DNA of 44,298 bases from Davidsoniella eucalypti (lineage: Eukaryota > Ascomycota > Sordariomycetes > Microascales > Ceratocystidaceae). Location of the stretch: contig RMBW01000162.1 in NCBI GenBank assembly GCA_004009845.1, forward strand, positions 1-44,298, read 5' to 3'. The notes beneath the pieces are model-generated. The model saw only the letters and a list, made by a program, of their open reading frames with translations. It was not told where the DNA came from and ran no database searches. The stretch's first letter is position 1. Each line of letters opens with the position of its first letter. The position numbers and the translations under genes are program-made. Shown in pieces: positions 9,531-20,388 of this stretch.

Positions 9531-10283
9531 TAATACTCGAAAGACGAAGTCGTCAAATGGGCCCACGAGACCGGAAGTTAGTGGTATAGCAGCCTGTCGC
9601 AGTCTGGCTTAGCTCCGGCAAGTGCTGTTTGCTGTGCAGCCTCCTGGCTGTGATACCACCCTTTCTATCTCCGTCAGGGCATTCTCATGGCCATCCGGAT
9701 CTACCTCGCTGACATATCCGCCCCACGACCTCCCATTACCAGTGCCACCGGCTGGCCGTTTAGCATTCTGGCTACCTCCAGCCGCCGAAGCGCGCAAGCG
9801 GAAGAACAAGATGCCAAGCTATAGCAGGGCCTCAGTAATGCTTACCGCCCAGAGCTACTCGACTTGACCGGCGCCGAGGTTCCCGAAATGCCGAATAACT
9901 CGGCAGGCAAGGAAGGCTGGGCTCTGTTATCGAGTAAGAACTCGGAAAACTACCAGTGGGGCCTGCTTATATTGACAACCGAAAAGTTAGCAGAACTCAA
10001 GGCTAATGTGAACAAGACTCTACCTACCAAGACCAGATAAGCCTCTCGACAAGCCTCTTGCAGAGGTTGCTGAGGCTCCTTTGGGCGATTTGGCTTCAAT
10101 TCTACGTGCTGACTTGATCGCTGATCCGATGCCTTTGTACAAGGCCTAGACTCAATGTCCCGTACAACCATAATAAAGGTAGGGTTTTACAAATGTACGT
10201 TTTAACTAGTTACATTATGATCAAGTATAATCCTATCTATTCTATCCTATTTCAAAATTTGACTAATACATGTATAGTTTACT
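9531..10283. other. Degenerate sequence, possible decayed gene
   Basis: The plus strand from about 9645 to 10037 stays in one frame with coding-like composition but with internal stops (TGA near 9650, TAG near 9826). Readable pieces include FYLRQGILMAIRIYLADI and, later, SENYQWGLLILTTEKLAEL. I do not recognise the family. Nothing else is supported here. Confidence 0.4.
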
Positions 10284-11961
10284 TCATTGGCTCTCCATTG
10301 GTGATGTCACGATATCTGTCTCGTATTCTGTACTTGACATGGAAACAGGTCTCTCCGAGCTATCGTCACTTGACCCCGACACAGTCGACGTACTACTTCG
10401 AAGTCGCCTAACTTTTCCCCGAATATGAACCGGTGGTGGTTTGCTCTTGTCTACCTCGAGATTCTTCCCTGAAACTCCTGCTATGGCCATAGCATGTGTA
10501 GCCCGTTTTGGGCTCTTAGGCGTGAGGAACTGTCGAGGGCTTTCACGTTTTGGCTGGCGTGGTGGCGATGGCTGTGGATGATATGGATGTGGTTGGCTAC
10601 GTTTCTCGCCAGCGACCATGTTGCTGATGCCCCCGGTCTTACTTTGACTGCTTTCGCTGCTGCCGTGCTGGAGGCCGAGTGGTGATAGCTTTGCTTTGGG
10701 GTGTTTAGATTTGCCCTTTTGTCGGGTAACTGGTGATCCCGCTCTCATGGTAGCCGCTGTAACGCTGCTCTTAGCTGCGGGGCTTTCTACAGTGGACGGT
10801 GAAGGCATTGGGGGGATATTCGACATGGTAGTAGAAGGCCGGCGACCGGAGATCAAGCAGCTTTGAGAGCCAGAGCGGGCACGTGACGATGATGCCTTTT
10901 CTAGTTCGGCGGCAGTGTGAAGATGAGGAATGCTACGGCTACGGCGCTGTGCTTTACGTCCATTGTTGTTAGTGGCATCGAAGGACGATTCCGTACGTGG
11001 GCCTGTCCATGCTGGTTTTTCACCATGTTCATTGGACGCAACAGCCTTTGTGGTTTCTTCTGTTGCAACAACACGAGGCTGAGCCTGTGCTTCTATATGG
11101 GTAGCAGCTGTGGCTTCAACGAGAGGCTTCTCTGGTACAGCCGTAGTGGCTGTGGGTATGGCTTCGTTAGTTGTCACCTCGGGCTGTTGACTTGCCTGTG
11201 CCTGTGCCTGCGCTTGCTTTTGCTTTTCAGCATCAACGGCAGCCTGAGCTGCCTGAGCTGCGGCTATTGCCTCTAGATCTGGCGGTGGCGGCTTTGCAAC
11301 ACGTAGTTCTTGGCGCAGAAGCTGGATGTCAATCACGGGCGTTCCCTCGGCGACTTTGCTCTGTAACCGATCGCCATCGCAATCAAAGTACAATGCCCAA
11401 AAAGAACCCTCACGCACAGCTACAAAGCCTTCCCAGCCGCCAAATGTCAGGCGTCGGTCTTGTCTGGTACAATCCCACGGGCCAGTGATATTTCCGTCGG
11501 AATCGAGGCGGACGCCAAACTTCACTTCGTAAGTTTCACTATGCACGTAGATCCAGTTCATAATGGGTGCTATGTCGGTAATGGTTGATACAAGTCCGGG
11601 GAAACTAGCCTCCGGATATGGCAAGTAATAGCCAGAGAACGGGTGACCAAACGGTGCATTGTTGTCGAGGCCGGTGTCGATGTAGAGCTAGGTCACAGGT
11701 CAAAAATATAGGGTTAGCGAGATGTCCCTTTAAGTTAGATGTTATATACCAAGGTATGAGGGAGTTGCTTACCTTGTCCCCGGAAAGAACCACGCAGCGG
11801 CCTTGCAAACCTGGGCTAAACTCGGAACTCTTTGGGCAATGGACAATGAGATTATTCTTCCGTGATCGATGTTCTTCTCGTCGGGCTTTTGCCTGAGCGT
11901 GGCGAATGCCCTCTCCAGCTCCAAAGATAACGCCGAAGCCAATGATAGTCTGCAAGACCAT
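10284..11961 (-). CDS. Conserved fungal protein of unknown function (two exons)
   Basis: Exon 1 is 11961-11773 and exon 2 is 11687-10284. The 85-nt intron has GTAAGC...CCTAG borders and keeps frame, giving 530 residues. The N-terminal ~190 residues are well ordered: MVLQTIIGFGVIFGAGEGIR, a basic stretch (KARREEHRSRKNN), SGDKLYIDTGLDNNAPFGHPF, SGYYLPYPEASFPGLVSTI, NWIYVHSETYEVKFGVRLD, then DCTRQDRRLTFGGWEGFVAV. To my recollection this pattern is shared by uncharacterised Pezizomycotina proteins. The rest is low-complexity (A/Q-rich helix, then S/P/K-rich) and probably disordered. The first ~15 residues are hydrophobic but short, so a membrane anchor is possible and not established. The start was chosen as the last ATG before the conserved N-terminus. 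The gene is divergent from the one at 15094, with about 3.1 kb between them. No function can be assigned. Confidence 0.8.
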
Positions 11962-14900
11962 GATGTTGCAATAGCCTTGAGAAAGTAACAGAAACAAAGG
12001 AGAGAATAAACGAACGAGCACGAGAGGAAAAAGAAAAAAGGTTCAAGAATCTCTCACTCAACTGTCTGCCCGGGATCGTTTCGTGAGGCTCGGCAAGTAT
12101 CGGTTGGAAGTTGTATCCGGCAAATAAACGGAATGGTAACGCAAAAGATTACGTGTACACACAGTAAGCTGTTACTTTAGATGCTCGTTAACGATTCGGC
12201 ATCCAACCTCGGGAGACGGGAAAGGCGAGATGGGTCGGTCTTGGAGAAGAAGAAAGAGCAGGAGCTATCGATTGTGGGTGACTGTGTTTGTGTGGATGGA
12301 TCCGTACGATAACTTGGATGGTAATATCAAGCAGTAGTAAGAAGCTGAGGAGAGGTAAAAAGCTACAATAGGAAAACAAAAAGAACAAACACAAAGTCAC
12401 AGTAGAAAATCCAACGCATCCCTGAAGCAAGGCCAGACGTAATGCCGTGCAACGAACACGCCTAGGCTTTAGCTCTCTTGTTTGTTCTATCTCTAACTAA
12501 GACTATGAAATTACACAATTACTAACTCGATTGTTTCTGGCCTGATCTTTCTCCAAGACACCGAAAAAACCAGGCGATAACGTTGTTCTAGAATGACATG
12601 TTGTGTAGTGAAGATTAGGGTTAGACGATAACCCTAGCCACTTACACGAACGACGAACCAACGTGAAACACGGAAACGAATCCTAGGCATTTAAAAAATT
12701 GGCTGACGGCGCTGACAGCATATAATTACAAGAGGTTTCTAGCGGGTACATATCTGTATAGTATGATAATTTAGCGTTACAGGCTATGTGTTTCAGCAGA
12801 ACAGACTGCTTCGGCGGACAGAAGAAAGTGGCGCCAGAACAGCACGATTATGGCCGCCATAATCGGGATTGTTGGTTTCACAGTTAAACAGAAGGGGAAG
12901 TAGCAAGGAAGGATAGTTCGTCGGTCGTGAAACAAGTTTCCGAGGTCCAGAAAAAAAGGGAAAAGAACCAAGGCAAGAGAGAAGCCAGCCATCCCACGTT
13001 TCCCCTTCCAGCTGCGGTTCTTCTGTTGCATTCTTGATTACCAGGGAGAATTGTTCAAGGTAGCAATGGCTTTTGCTGCGTGCTGCTCTCCTTTGCCAAA
13101 ATCTTACGAAGCGACGTCGCCTTCGCGTACATCATGTACAAAGCACAGCCTGCAGTAGAGGCCCTATGGCACTATAGCACTATAGTCTCAGTGATATAGC
13201 ACAAGCAGAAACCACGCCATTTTCATCACGCACTAGCGTGCTCTCTAAAAGCAACGGTACTGTGTATCGACGGGGGAAGATATAACACAAAAGAGGGGAA
13301 ATATGTAAGCTGAGAGCTACCTAGAACACCAGCGGCTGCAACCAGAACAAACATCGGCAAATAGTTTTTCAGTATCAAGACTAAAAACACGACAATGAAA
13401 AGGCTGGATCTGCTACACAGCAACCGACGAAACACAGAAAAAAAGCAACCATCAGAAAAGCAAAGCATGTTGGTTTTTGTTTCTGCAAAGAACCCAGAAA
13501 TCAGGCGAATGATGCTAGAAAATCACCCCATTCTGTAAATTTGGTGGGCGTGAGCGGCATCTAAGGGGGGGCGTGCATAGGACAAAAAGGACTCGAAGTC
13601 CGTGCGGACAGAGTGAGCAAGCAACGGCCATTTGTTAAGGCAATGATATATAATTCATACGTATTTTTGCTAGGTTGGCTGGTTGCACTATTGAATGGCC
13701 GTTGGAAACGTAATTAGACATGTTCATATAAGTTAAAGAACCAATACAAGCTTCCTTTTATTACCCTTGATATAGGTGAGCTATAACTCAAAAGACCTAC
13801 GAAACCCTGATGTATATATGGTACGTTGTTTGCAGCTGCAGCTATAGAAAGCAACATCCTAGACAGCCGAGGAACGGCCCGCAAGGCAGCTGCATTTTGA
13901 GAGTCTAGAGCTTGTAAATCTGCCGCCGGAGAAAAGGAAGCTGAAGCTTTGCAGCGGGAGTGATTGCATGAAAGGAAGGGAGAGATCCACAGGGTCTTTT
14001 TACCTTTTGTTTCTTTTTATTCTTATTGTTTCTTTTCATTCTGAATATTGCGTCTGGATGGAATCCTTCCGTTTCGGTCTCGATCCAAGAATTCGACGTT
14101 CAACATTTCAGATATCGTATCGACATCAAGAACGCAAAAAAAAAAAAAAAGTGCTTAGGTCTGAGATTTCCCTGCCGATTTTCAAGGTGCTTTGAAGTTC
14201 TGTCTGATAAGATGATTTGGCTCTCGGGCTCATAGTGCAGAGAGATTAAAATAAATGACAACTCTGAAAGAAGAACTACAAGGTGCTTGGATTCAACGCT
14301 TCGCTTAACCGACTTACACGGGAGTTCGCACTGTCTATGAACCGGAGATTGTAGGTAACATCACAGTGTAAACAGTGCGCCCGGCACATGCCTAGCTGCT
14401 GTCGCACAGAGCCTCTCATCAATGATCCCCTGGAAATCTCTGCCAAACTCCCGATAGCCCTCGAAAGACAAGACTCCGTGTTTCCAGTGTCAGAAAGACA
14501 CCCTACCCGAGTCAGGCCCCTTTGCTACTATCTTTCGTTCTTGAACCACCGTTTAACACTGACAACTCGATCACAAAACCAACCGATCACTATGGAAAAC
14601 GTACGATGACGCCGTGTTGTCCATCGCCCGCTGCTTTGTTTTTGATACACGAACAAGCCAAGCGAGCGTCACAGCCAATCGATCGCTCTCCGTCATTGAA
14701 CGTGACCTCGTTTGAGCCAGCCAAGCCAACTCCCGCTTGGGTGACCAGACCACAGTACTAAGATGCTAAGATGATGGCATAATCCGGCGCATGTCGCACA
14801 GCACGTCGACGAAGTTCCCTTTCTCTGCCCTGACCTTCTTGCTGCTTCCTTCTCACCCGGCTCTTTGTCGTGACTTCACTTGTTTGTTTTTGCAATCAGA

Positions 14901-15093
14901 GTTGCAACTGCTTGGCTGGCTTTGCTCGGCAATAGTAACCCCAATAGAACCACTATCTATGTCTCGCTGGCTGGCTACCCGGAAGAGTTCTTGCTGCCGC
15001 CTCACCCCGGTCATACTGCCTCGGACTTACAGCTATACCCAACAACTAGCTTCTTCACCAACCTAGTCTCCCTCTCCTGTCACATATAAAGCC
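11962..15093. other. Long divergent intergenic region
   Basis: No supported gene in 3.1 kb. It must hold the promoters of the genes starting at 11961 (minus) and 15094 (plus). Visible items: a telomere-like inverted repeat at 12616-12636, a GCACTATA short tandem near 13165-13185, a run of 15 A at 14136-14150, and a C/T-rich leader just before 15094. Short frames here look random. Confidence 0.55.
12616..12636. repeat. Telomere-like inverted repeat (hairpin)
   Basis: TAGGGTTA-GACGA-TAACCCTA: a perfect 8-bp inverted repeat with a 5-nt spacer, each arm containing a telomeric TTAGGG-type hexamer. It lies about 650 bp upstream of the ATG at 11961. It could be a site for a telobox-binding (Tbf1/Teb1-like) factor. 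Confidence 0.7.
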
Positions 15094-16111
15094 ATGGCTA
15101 CCGCCACCCCATCATCGTCTTCTTTCTCCCCTCCTTCATCATCACAGCCTTCAATACCATATTCTTCTTCACCATCACTATCTATCAAGCCTTCTCGACC
15201 CCGGCGGTCTTCAGTTACTAGCAATCCACCTTCTTCTGCTCCATCTTCTGTAGCAGTCGATCTCCCTCCCACCACCACTACGTCGTCGTCGTCTTCTCCT
15301 GACCCGGCTTCCTCCTCTCCCGTCCGTGTAAAGCGTGCTTCGACTTTCAAGCTTCCTTTGCCCGTAAAGGTTAACTCCAACTCCTCCTCTCCTGCCTCAG
15401 CAACCCCTCCAGCCCATAGACGTCGCTCTCGTAGCTACACATCACCAGCTCCGCCTCCACAGCTTCCCTCACATCCCTCTCCACAGCAGTCTTCAACCAA
15501 GACTTCTTCTTCTAACACTCATCGTCCTACCCGTTCAGACGCCGACGCCGCCCGCGCCGATATCGCCAATTTCTTCCGCAAATCGCTCTCGCTCGATCCC
15601 GACGCTCTACGCCTCGTGATCCCCGAAGACTCTGTTTCAACGACTACTACCGTCAACAACAAGCCCTTCACTCCTTCTGAAGCTCAGCAGCTCCAGTCGC
15701 TACAGGCATCACTGATCTCTGCACATCTCCAATCTCTTCAGCAACAACAACCACTCTTCAAGATGTCTTCTCCTGCTACCTCCAAGACCGGTGAAGCTAC
15801 CATTCCCTATGGCAGCAACTACCCGCAGCAGCAGCAACAGCCTGCTGGCAACCGTGCTCTGCAGAACATTCCCATGCCTAACCTCTCGGGCCCTCCCAAC
15901 GGCATCGTCGGTAAGTGACAAAATATCCTCTCTAGCTCTACCAAGCTCGTTACTAACATTCGCATCTATAGGTAACCTCCTGAAGGGTCCTGTCGGTAAT
16001 GACGGCAAGCTCAAGGATGCCGCTCTGATGGTTGGCATCAAGCTCGATCTAGAGGCTGAGGTGCACTTAACGGCCCGCATCCGTGGTGACATCCTCGTTG
16101 GCCTGTATTAG
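15094..16111 (+). CDS. Small conserved fungal protein with long Ser/Pro-rich N-terminal extension
   Basis: Exon 1 is 15094-15910 and exon 2 is 15972-16111. The 61-nt intron has GTAAGT...TATAG borders and keeps frame, giving 318 residues and ending TAG. The last ~95 residues, from an internal ATG at 15763 (MSSPATSKTGEATIPYGSNY), form a compact conserved unit: RALQNIPMPNL, then LLKGPVGNDGKLKDAALMVG, then LDLEAEVHLTARIRGDILVG and LY. I recall this as a free-standing small protein of unknown function in many ascomycetes. The first 223 residues are mostly S/P/T-rich with a more ordered stretch around ARADIANFFRKSLSLDPDAL. The ATG at 15094 has an excellent context (GCCATGGCT) and the internal one a good context (AAGATGTCT), so two protein forms from two starts are possible. 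The TAG is followed in frame by a further 356-codon open frame, listed separately. Confidence 0.75.
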
Positions 16112-17182
16112 CAGGTTCTCGACGCCGATGGCCACCAGCGAGTGCAGGACGAGCAGTTTGAGATACAGACACTGCAGGAGCAAGATAACTTGGTGGCCTT
16201 CAATTTGCCTGCTGCTTCTTTGCCATTTCACAGTCAAAGACAGCAGCAGCAACTATTAGTTCAGGATCGAGAATTCCAACAATCTTCTGTTAACACACAA
16301 TTTCACCAGTTGCAGCCCCCCGATGTGAAGAACCCTGAACTGCAAGAGAAGCAGCCGACTAAAGAGAAACCTGTGTCTCTATCTCCTATTGTGCGAGAAC
16401 AAACCGTCTCCAACCCTGAGCCCTTGCCTTTGGTCTCCGGCGTCGTGAAAACTGACCATCGTGAGGCAGTTCCTACGACCACTCTAACTACAGATGTGGC
16501 ACAGTTGCCGCCTAAGCCAATGGTTCATCCCCCCGTAACCCCCCAAATCGACAAAAACAAGAAAGGAGCAATGGATATAGCAAAAGAGACACTGTTGGCA
16601 AAGTCTACGGACACTGCTGTTATTCCGGAGATGAAAAAGCCTAATGTTGCGGTCCCCAAGGCTCAGGACAAAAATCCGGAAACAAAAAATGTCGGAGAGA
16701 TCTGGTCTCCAGTCAAGAAACCCATCTCCAAAATTTCTCCTCCCCCTCCACTTCAACTTTCACAGCCAGTAGTCTCATCCTTAGCTTCGCCCCCCAATCT
16801 TCCATCTCCCATTCAAGCAACAACCTCGCCTCTAGTTTCTCCCACGCCAACTACTTCTTCTGCTCTGTCCCCCTCACCAACCATGACTACAACTCCTGCA
16901 AACGCCGCAACCGCCATGATCGAGAACATGATGTCCAAAGCAAGCAGGAAACGAAGAAACAAGAAAGACCGAAGGAGTATAGGACAGGAAAGTATCAATG
17001 ACGAAACATCTTCAACTTTGGCTAATGCTGATAGCGCTACAGCAGTGGCAAGTAACAGCAGTGCTACCTTGCTACCGCCTACGACAACAGCATCATCTAG
17101 TTCGGACCGCCCACCATCACGTGCTGATTCTACGACGTCTGTGAAGAGCAAGAGCTCCAGGAGGCGTTTTGGTCTGTTCTAA
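16112..17182 (+). CDS. In-frame continuation after UAG (possible readthrough extension)
   Basis: Directly after the TAG at 16109-16111 the same frame stays open for 356 codons to TAA (17180-17182). It begins CAG GTT CTC GAC GCC. The first ATG in frame is at 16142, so the part from there could also be read as a separate 346-residue protein. The product would be low-complexity: Q-rich at first, then P/S/T-rich, with a basic patch SKASRKRRNKKDRRS and a basic end SKSSRRRFGLF. No known domain is seen. There is no room for a separate promoter between the stop and this frame. The composition falls to T-rich immediately after the TAA, as expected where coding ends. Readthrough of UAG-CAG, alternative splicing around the stop, or reinitiation could each express it. 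No single in-frame intron with convincing signals was found. Confidence 0.6.
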   Translation, partial: QVLDADGHQRVQDEQFEIQTLQEQDNLVAFNLPAASLPFHSQRQQQQLLVQDREFQQSSVNTQFHQLQPPDVKNPELQEKQPTKEKPVSLSPIVREQTVSNPEPLPLVSGVVKTDHREAVPTTTLTTDVAQLPPKPMVHPPVTPQIDKNKKGAMDIAKETLLAKSTDTAVIPEMKKPNVAVPKAQDKNPETKNVGEIWSPVKKPISKISPPPPLQLSQPVVSSLASPPNLPSPIQATTSPLVSPTPTTSSALSPSPTMTTTPANAATAMIENMMSKASRKRRNKKDRRSIGQESINDETSSTLANADSATAVASNSSATLLPPTTTASSSSDRPPSRADSTTSVKSKSSRRRFGLF

Positions 17183-17567
17183 AGCCATTGATTCTCTAGT
17201 TTGTTTCTATGTTTGGTTCTTTCATTTTGTGTTGTTCTTTTTCCCGTTTTCCTATAATGTAATGATTTTTTATTTTCCTTGGGTCTTTAATTTCTATTTA
17301 TTCTTGACGTAGCTTTAATTCATTGCAGTCTGTAACCATAGTCGAAGACTTGCAACTACGTCATTCATCAATGGAAACAACGTTATCATCTAAAACTCAC
17401 TTTCAACTCTGATTGGCCGCCAAACTCACATGTTACACAATGATCGTTGCACCTTCTCGATTAAGAAGTCTGTTCAGGACTTCATGCTTACTGCCCATTG
17501 ATGCTTAGATGATACTTTATAATGTGGTAGTTTGGTGTTATGTTCATTACAGTTTAAACTTGGATAT
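17183..17567. other. Short intergenic region between convergent genes
   Basis: T-rich 3' flank of the plus-strand gene merging into the 3' flank of the DUF3500 gene. No gene or clear signal is seen. Confidence 0.6.
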
Positions 17568-18977
17568 TTACGGTTCCCATAGATACTCCTGCTCGACATT
17601 TCCACCCGCCAACTGCTTCAACGCGTGGCCATAATCTCCACCGTTCGGTGTACGCAACAGTGTGTGTATATGGAACTTTGCCGGCTCCGTGTTTGTCAAG
17701 AAGACTCCAGAATGATGGTCAAACTCGACGACGATCACAGGGCTCTGAATGCGGTAGTAGAACGGATCGGCGTCGCCAAACCCGCCAATCCAGCAAAAGT
17801 ACGTCTCCGTCCAGTGTTTGCGCACGAGATCGAGACGTTTAGCCCGCGCGGTGGCCGGGAGATACAGCAGATACTGGGCGATGATATCTTCGACTAGTTT
17901 TTGTTGCTCCGCCGGCATCGATGCCGCCGTGATGCCTTCGTACGGCACGACGCGGTTATCGCGATATGCACCGCACAGATGGCGTTGGTCATCGTGGTTC
18001 CAGCGACCACGTGGCATCACGGGATCTTTTAGCCCGACGTAAATTTGTGCGGCGGTCTGTTGCGCTACGGGCAGCGACTGCATGAGCTGCAGACCACGTA
18101 CTTCCTCAGTCTGCAAAATACGCGTGCCGGCCAAGGCACCAGCGTCAATTTCATTGGGCTCGGCACCCGTGAACCACGGAGCAAGCTCCATCTGGCGGCC
18201 GATGAAGAGGGCATTCAAGCACAAGTGATGGCCATAGAAGGAGATACCCCACGGCCGCGTCGTCGACGGTGTTCCGAAGAAGGCGATGTTGTAAGACCAC
18301 TTATTGCAGATATCCGGAGCCTTCACCAGCTCACCTAGGAAGCCGTTGATCTGCATAGCGGCCACGGCTTTAGCATAGCCCTCCGGTGAAAGGAATGAAG
18401 CCAGTACATCAAGTGCCTGTTGGCGCAAGGCAGCTGGGAGTTCCTCTAGACGGAGTCCTTTGGCGGACAAGAGGAACTCCGGGTTCGACCATGTGCGCCA
18501 TTCAGGCGAGTCGATGTGCAGAGGCGTCAACGGCGTACCGTTTTTAGCAGCAGCAGAGAGGAAGGTCTCGGCAGCTTGTACGATGGCCTCAATAGGCATG
18601 CCTTCCTCCTGTAGATCAAAGAGACCTGAACGCACGGTGCCTATAGCACAATGTATGTTTAATTAGCACAGTGCATGCTGCATTATACATGTGTCAAGAG
18701 CTTTTAAACGACTTAAAGCTGTTAGCGCGAAATAAGAAGCAAAAGACTACGCACCATCACTAGTCACGCCCTTGAACGGTTCCTGAAGCAGCTTTAGCCA
18801 GTGCATATACAAGCCATGAAGCCATGGTGGCTGGCCACCCGTTTTAAAGGCCTCGGCATATTCATAGCACGTCTGTGTCGCCATAGTAGTGAAGCGAGGA
18901 GTCGACAAATCAGGCAGATACTGCCGGTATGCACCGAAGCCGGGAGTGGCAACAGCGCCGGTCTCGGGCCCGGTCAT
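17568..18977 (-). CDS. DUF3500 family protein
   Basis: Exon 1 is 18977-18755 and exon 2 is 18640-17568, separated by a 114-nt intron (GTGCGT...CTATAG) that restores TSDGTVRSGLFDLQEEG in frame. The product has 431 residues. Diagnostic stretches of DUF3500 (PF12006) are present: WSYNIAFFGTPSTTRPWGIS, FYGHHLCLNALF, FTGAEPNEIDAG, WNHDDQRHLCGAYRDNRVVPY, YFCWIGGFGDADPFYYRIQS, VEFDHHSGVF, HIHTLLRTPNGGDYG. The family is widespread in fungi and bacteria and has no established function. The several conserved histidines (GHH, DHH, HIH) suggest metal binding, which is inference. The start is MTGPETGAVATPG at 18977; earlier in-frame codons lie in AT-rich leader sequence. No signal peptide is obvious with this start. 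Its 5' side faces a 2.75-kb intergenic region with a GATA-site cluster. Confidence 0.9.
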
Positions 18978-20280
18978 GACTCGGGATGTGAAGAGAGAAA
19001 AATAAATATAAAAAATAAATTGTCCCAAGGATATATGATGTATAGAGCCGTACAAAAAGGTCACGGCGTGGCTTTCCTGTGTCTTGCTTCAATATGATGG
19101 GAATAGTGACACCGATAAATTTGCAGTAACCAATTGTTATTTGCTCTCGGTCTACGCAGAATTATCATTGGGTTCGTTTCGTTAGGATTATCCGATGTAT
19201 ATAACCCTATTATACTAACCCATATATGTTTTAGTGTGCCCCCGCACCTAAGGTGTTTTTTTTAATTCTCTTCCAGAAGACGACCATGTCTAAACAAGTC
19301 TAACTAAAAAAGGGTCTATTGTTTATAGTGGGCTCTAGTCGTATTGAAAGCAATATCTGCTGCGTAACGATAATGTCAGATGCCAGCCACCGTCACATTT
19401 TATTGCTAATAGTAGCATTGGGAATCGCGCTAGACATCTTTCATATGCATAACGCACCGTGTTAGTAGAACCCTTGAGTAGAGGTAGAACAGTCAAGAGA
19501 GAAGAGACAGAGACAGAGAAAAGCTGACGTGCATGTTCTTGCCATCGGGCACTGTTACCTGCTGCGTTCCTGACATATGCTGTGTGTCTCGTAGCCAAGA
19601 TGCCGTTGAAACCACATTCGTGTTCACTTCTGCACTTATTCCTCTTCTTCAACTTGACTAACTAGCTTAAACATAATGTGCTCACACCGAATATCTCCTC
19701 CTAGCTAGAGTAATCTGCCGATACCGGCTCTTCACCATAAAAAGAAGTGGGATAGTGGAGGAAAGCTGCGGCTCAACAATAAGATGGTCGTTCCCAGCAG
19801 CTCTAGGGCAAAATTACATCGACGGATTGACGAATGTCCACTCTACGACTCATGGTGTAGTGCTAAGAGTGAAAGGAAATGAGGGGGGGGACTCAAAGGA
19901 GGACCCGACGGACGAAAATCTGAATTTCGATGTGGCCTGTTCGATCTGATAAGCCAGAGGTGGGGAGGAGGGTATTCACAACTACAATATATGATGAAAT
20001 CACTCTTTAGTACGTCTTTTTGTGTCTTGTCATAATAATTTTATCACGAATCATGGCCTATATCTCACTGAAATCCATCTACGGGGACAGAATATATAAA
20101 TGCTACAATATACAGCTATCTTAGTGTATATTGATAATTTGTGTTTGGAATTCCGTATATTCTATCTACTCTGTTAATTGGCAAATTGCAGAGACCAGAC
20201 TAGCATTGCTATATTTGCCTTCCTTCGATCCTCATTTTTCGTTGTTTGCATCAAGATCCAAAGTTTGGTAAAAAAAAAAA

Positions 20281-20388
20281 GATCTGATAGATAATATCAC
20301 AGCCACGTCCCCCAACGATCTGATAAGCATTACGCCACAACAAAACGATCTGATAATATTTTGTGCCACACAAAAACAATCTGATAAT
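20281..20388. promoter_or_regulatory. Degenerate ~30-bp repeats carrying GATA-factor sites
   Basis: The core (G/A)ATCTGATA occurs at 20281, 20317, 20347 and 20378, at spacings of 36, 30 and 31 bp. GCCAC-type strings recur between the later copies. Further copies are at 19943-19953 (GATCTGATAAG) and, inverted, about 20513-20522. HGATAR is the binding site of fungal GATA factors (AreA/NIT2, SreA, white-collar type). Regulation of either divergent gene is inference; both starts are over 1 kb away. Confidence 0.55.

Noticed and set aside
16061..16114. A 54-nt in-frame intron (GTGCAC...TTAGCAG) that would remove the UAG
   Set aside because: Poor donor, the only branch-like TTAAC is 8 nt from the donor, and it would delete the most conserved part of the small protein.
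20281..20388. CRISPR-like array
   Set aside because: Repeats are degenerate, short and in a fungal genome; better explained as a GATA-site cluster.
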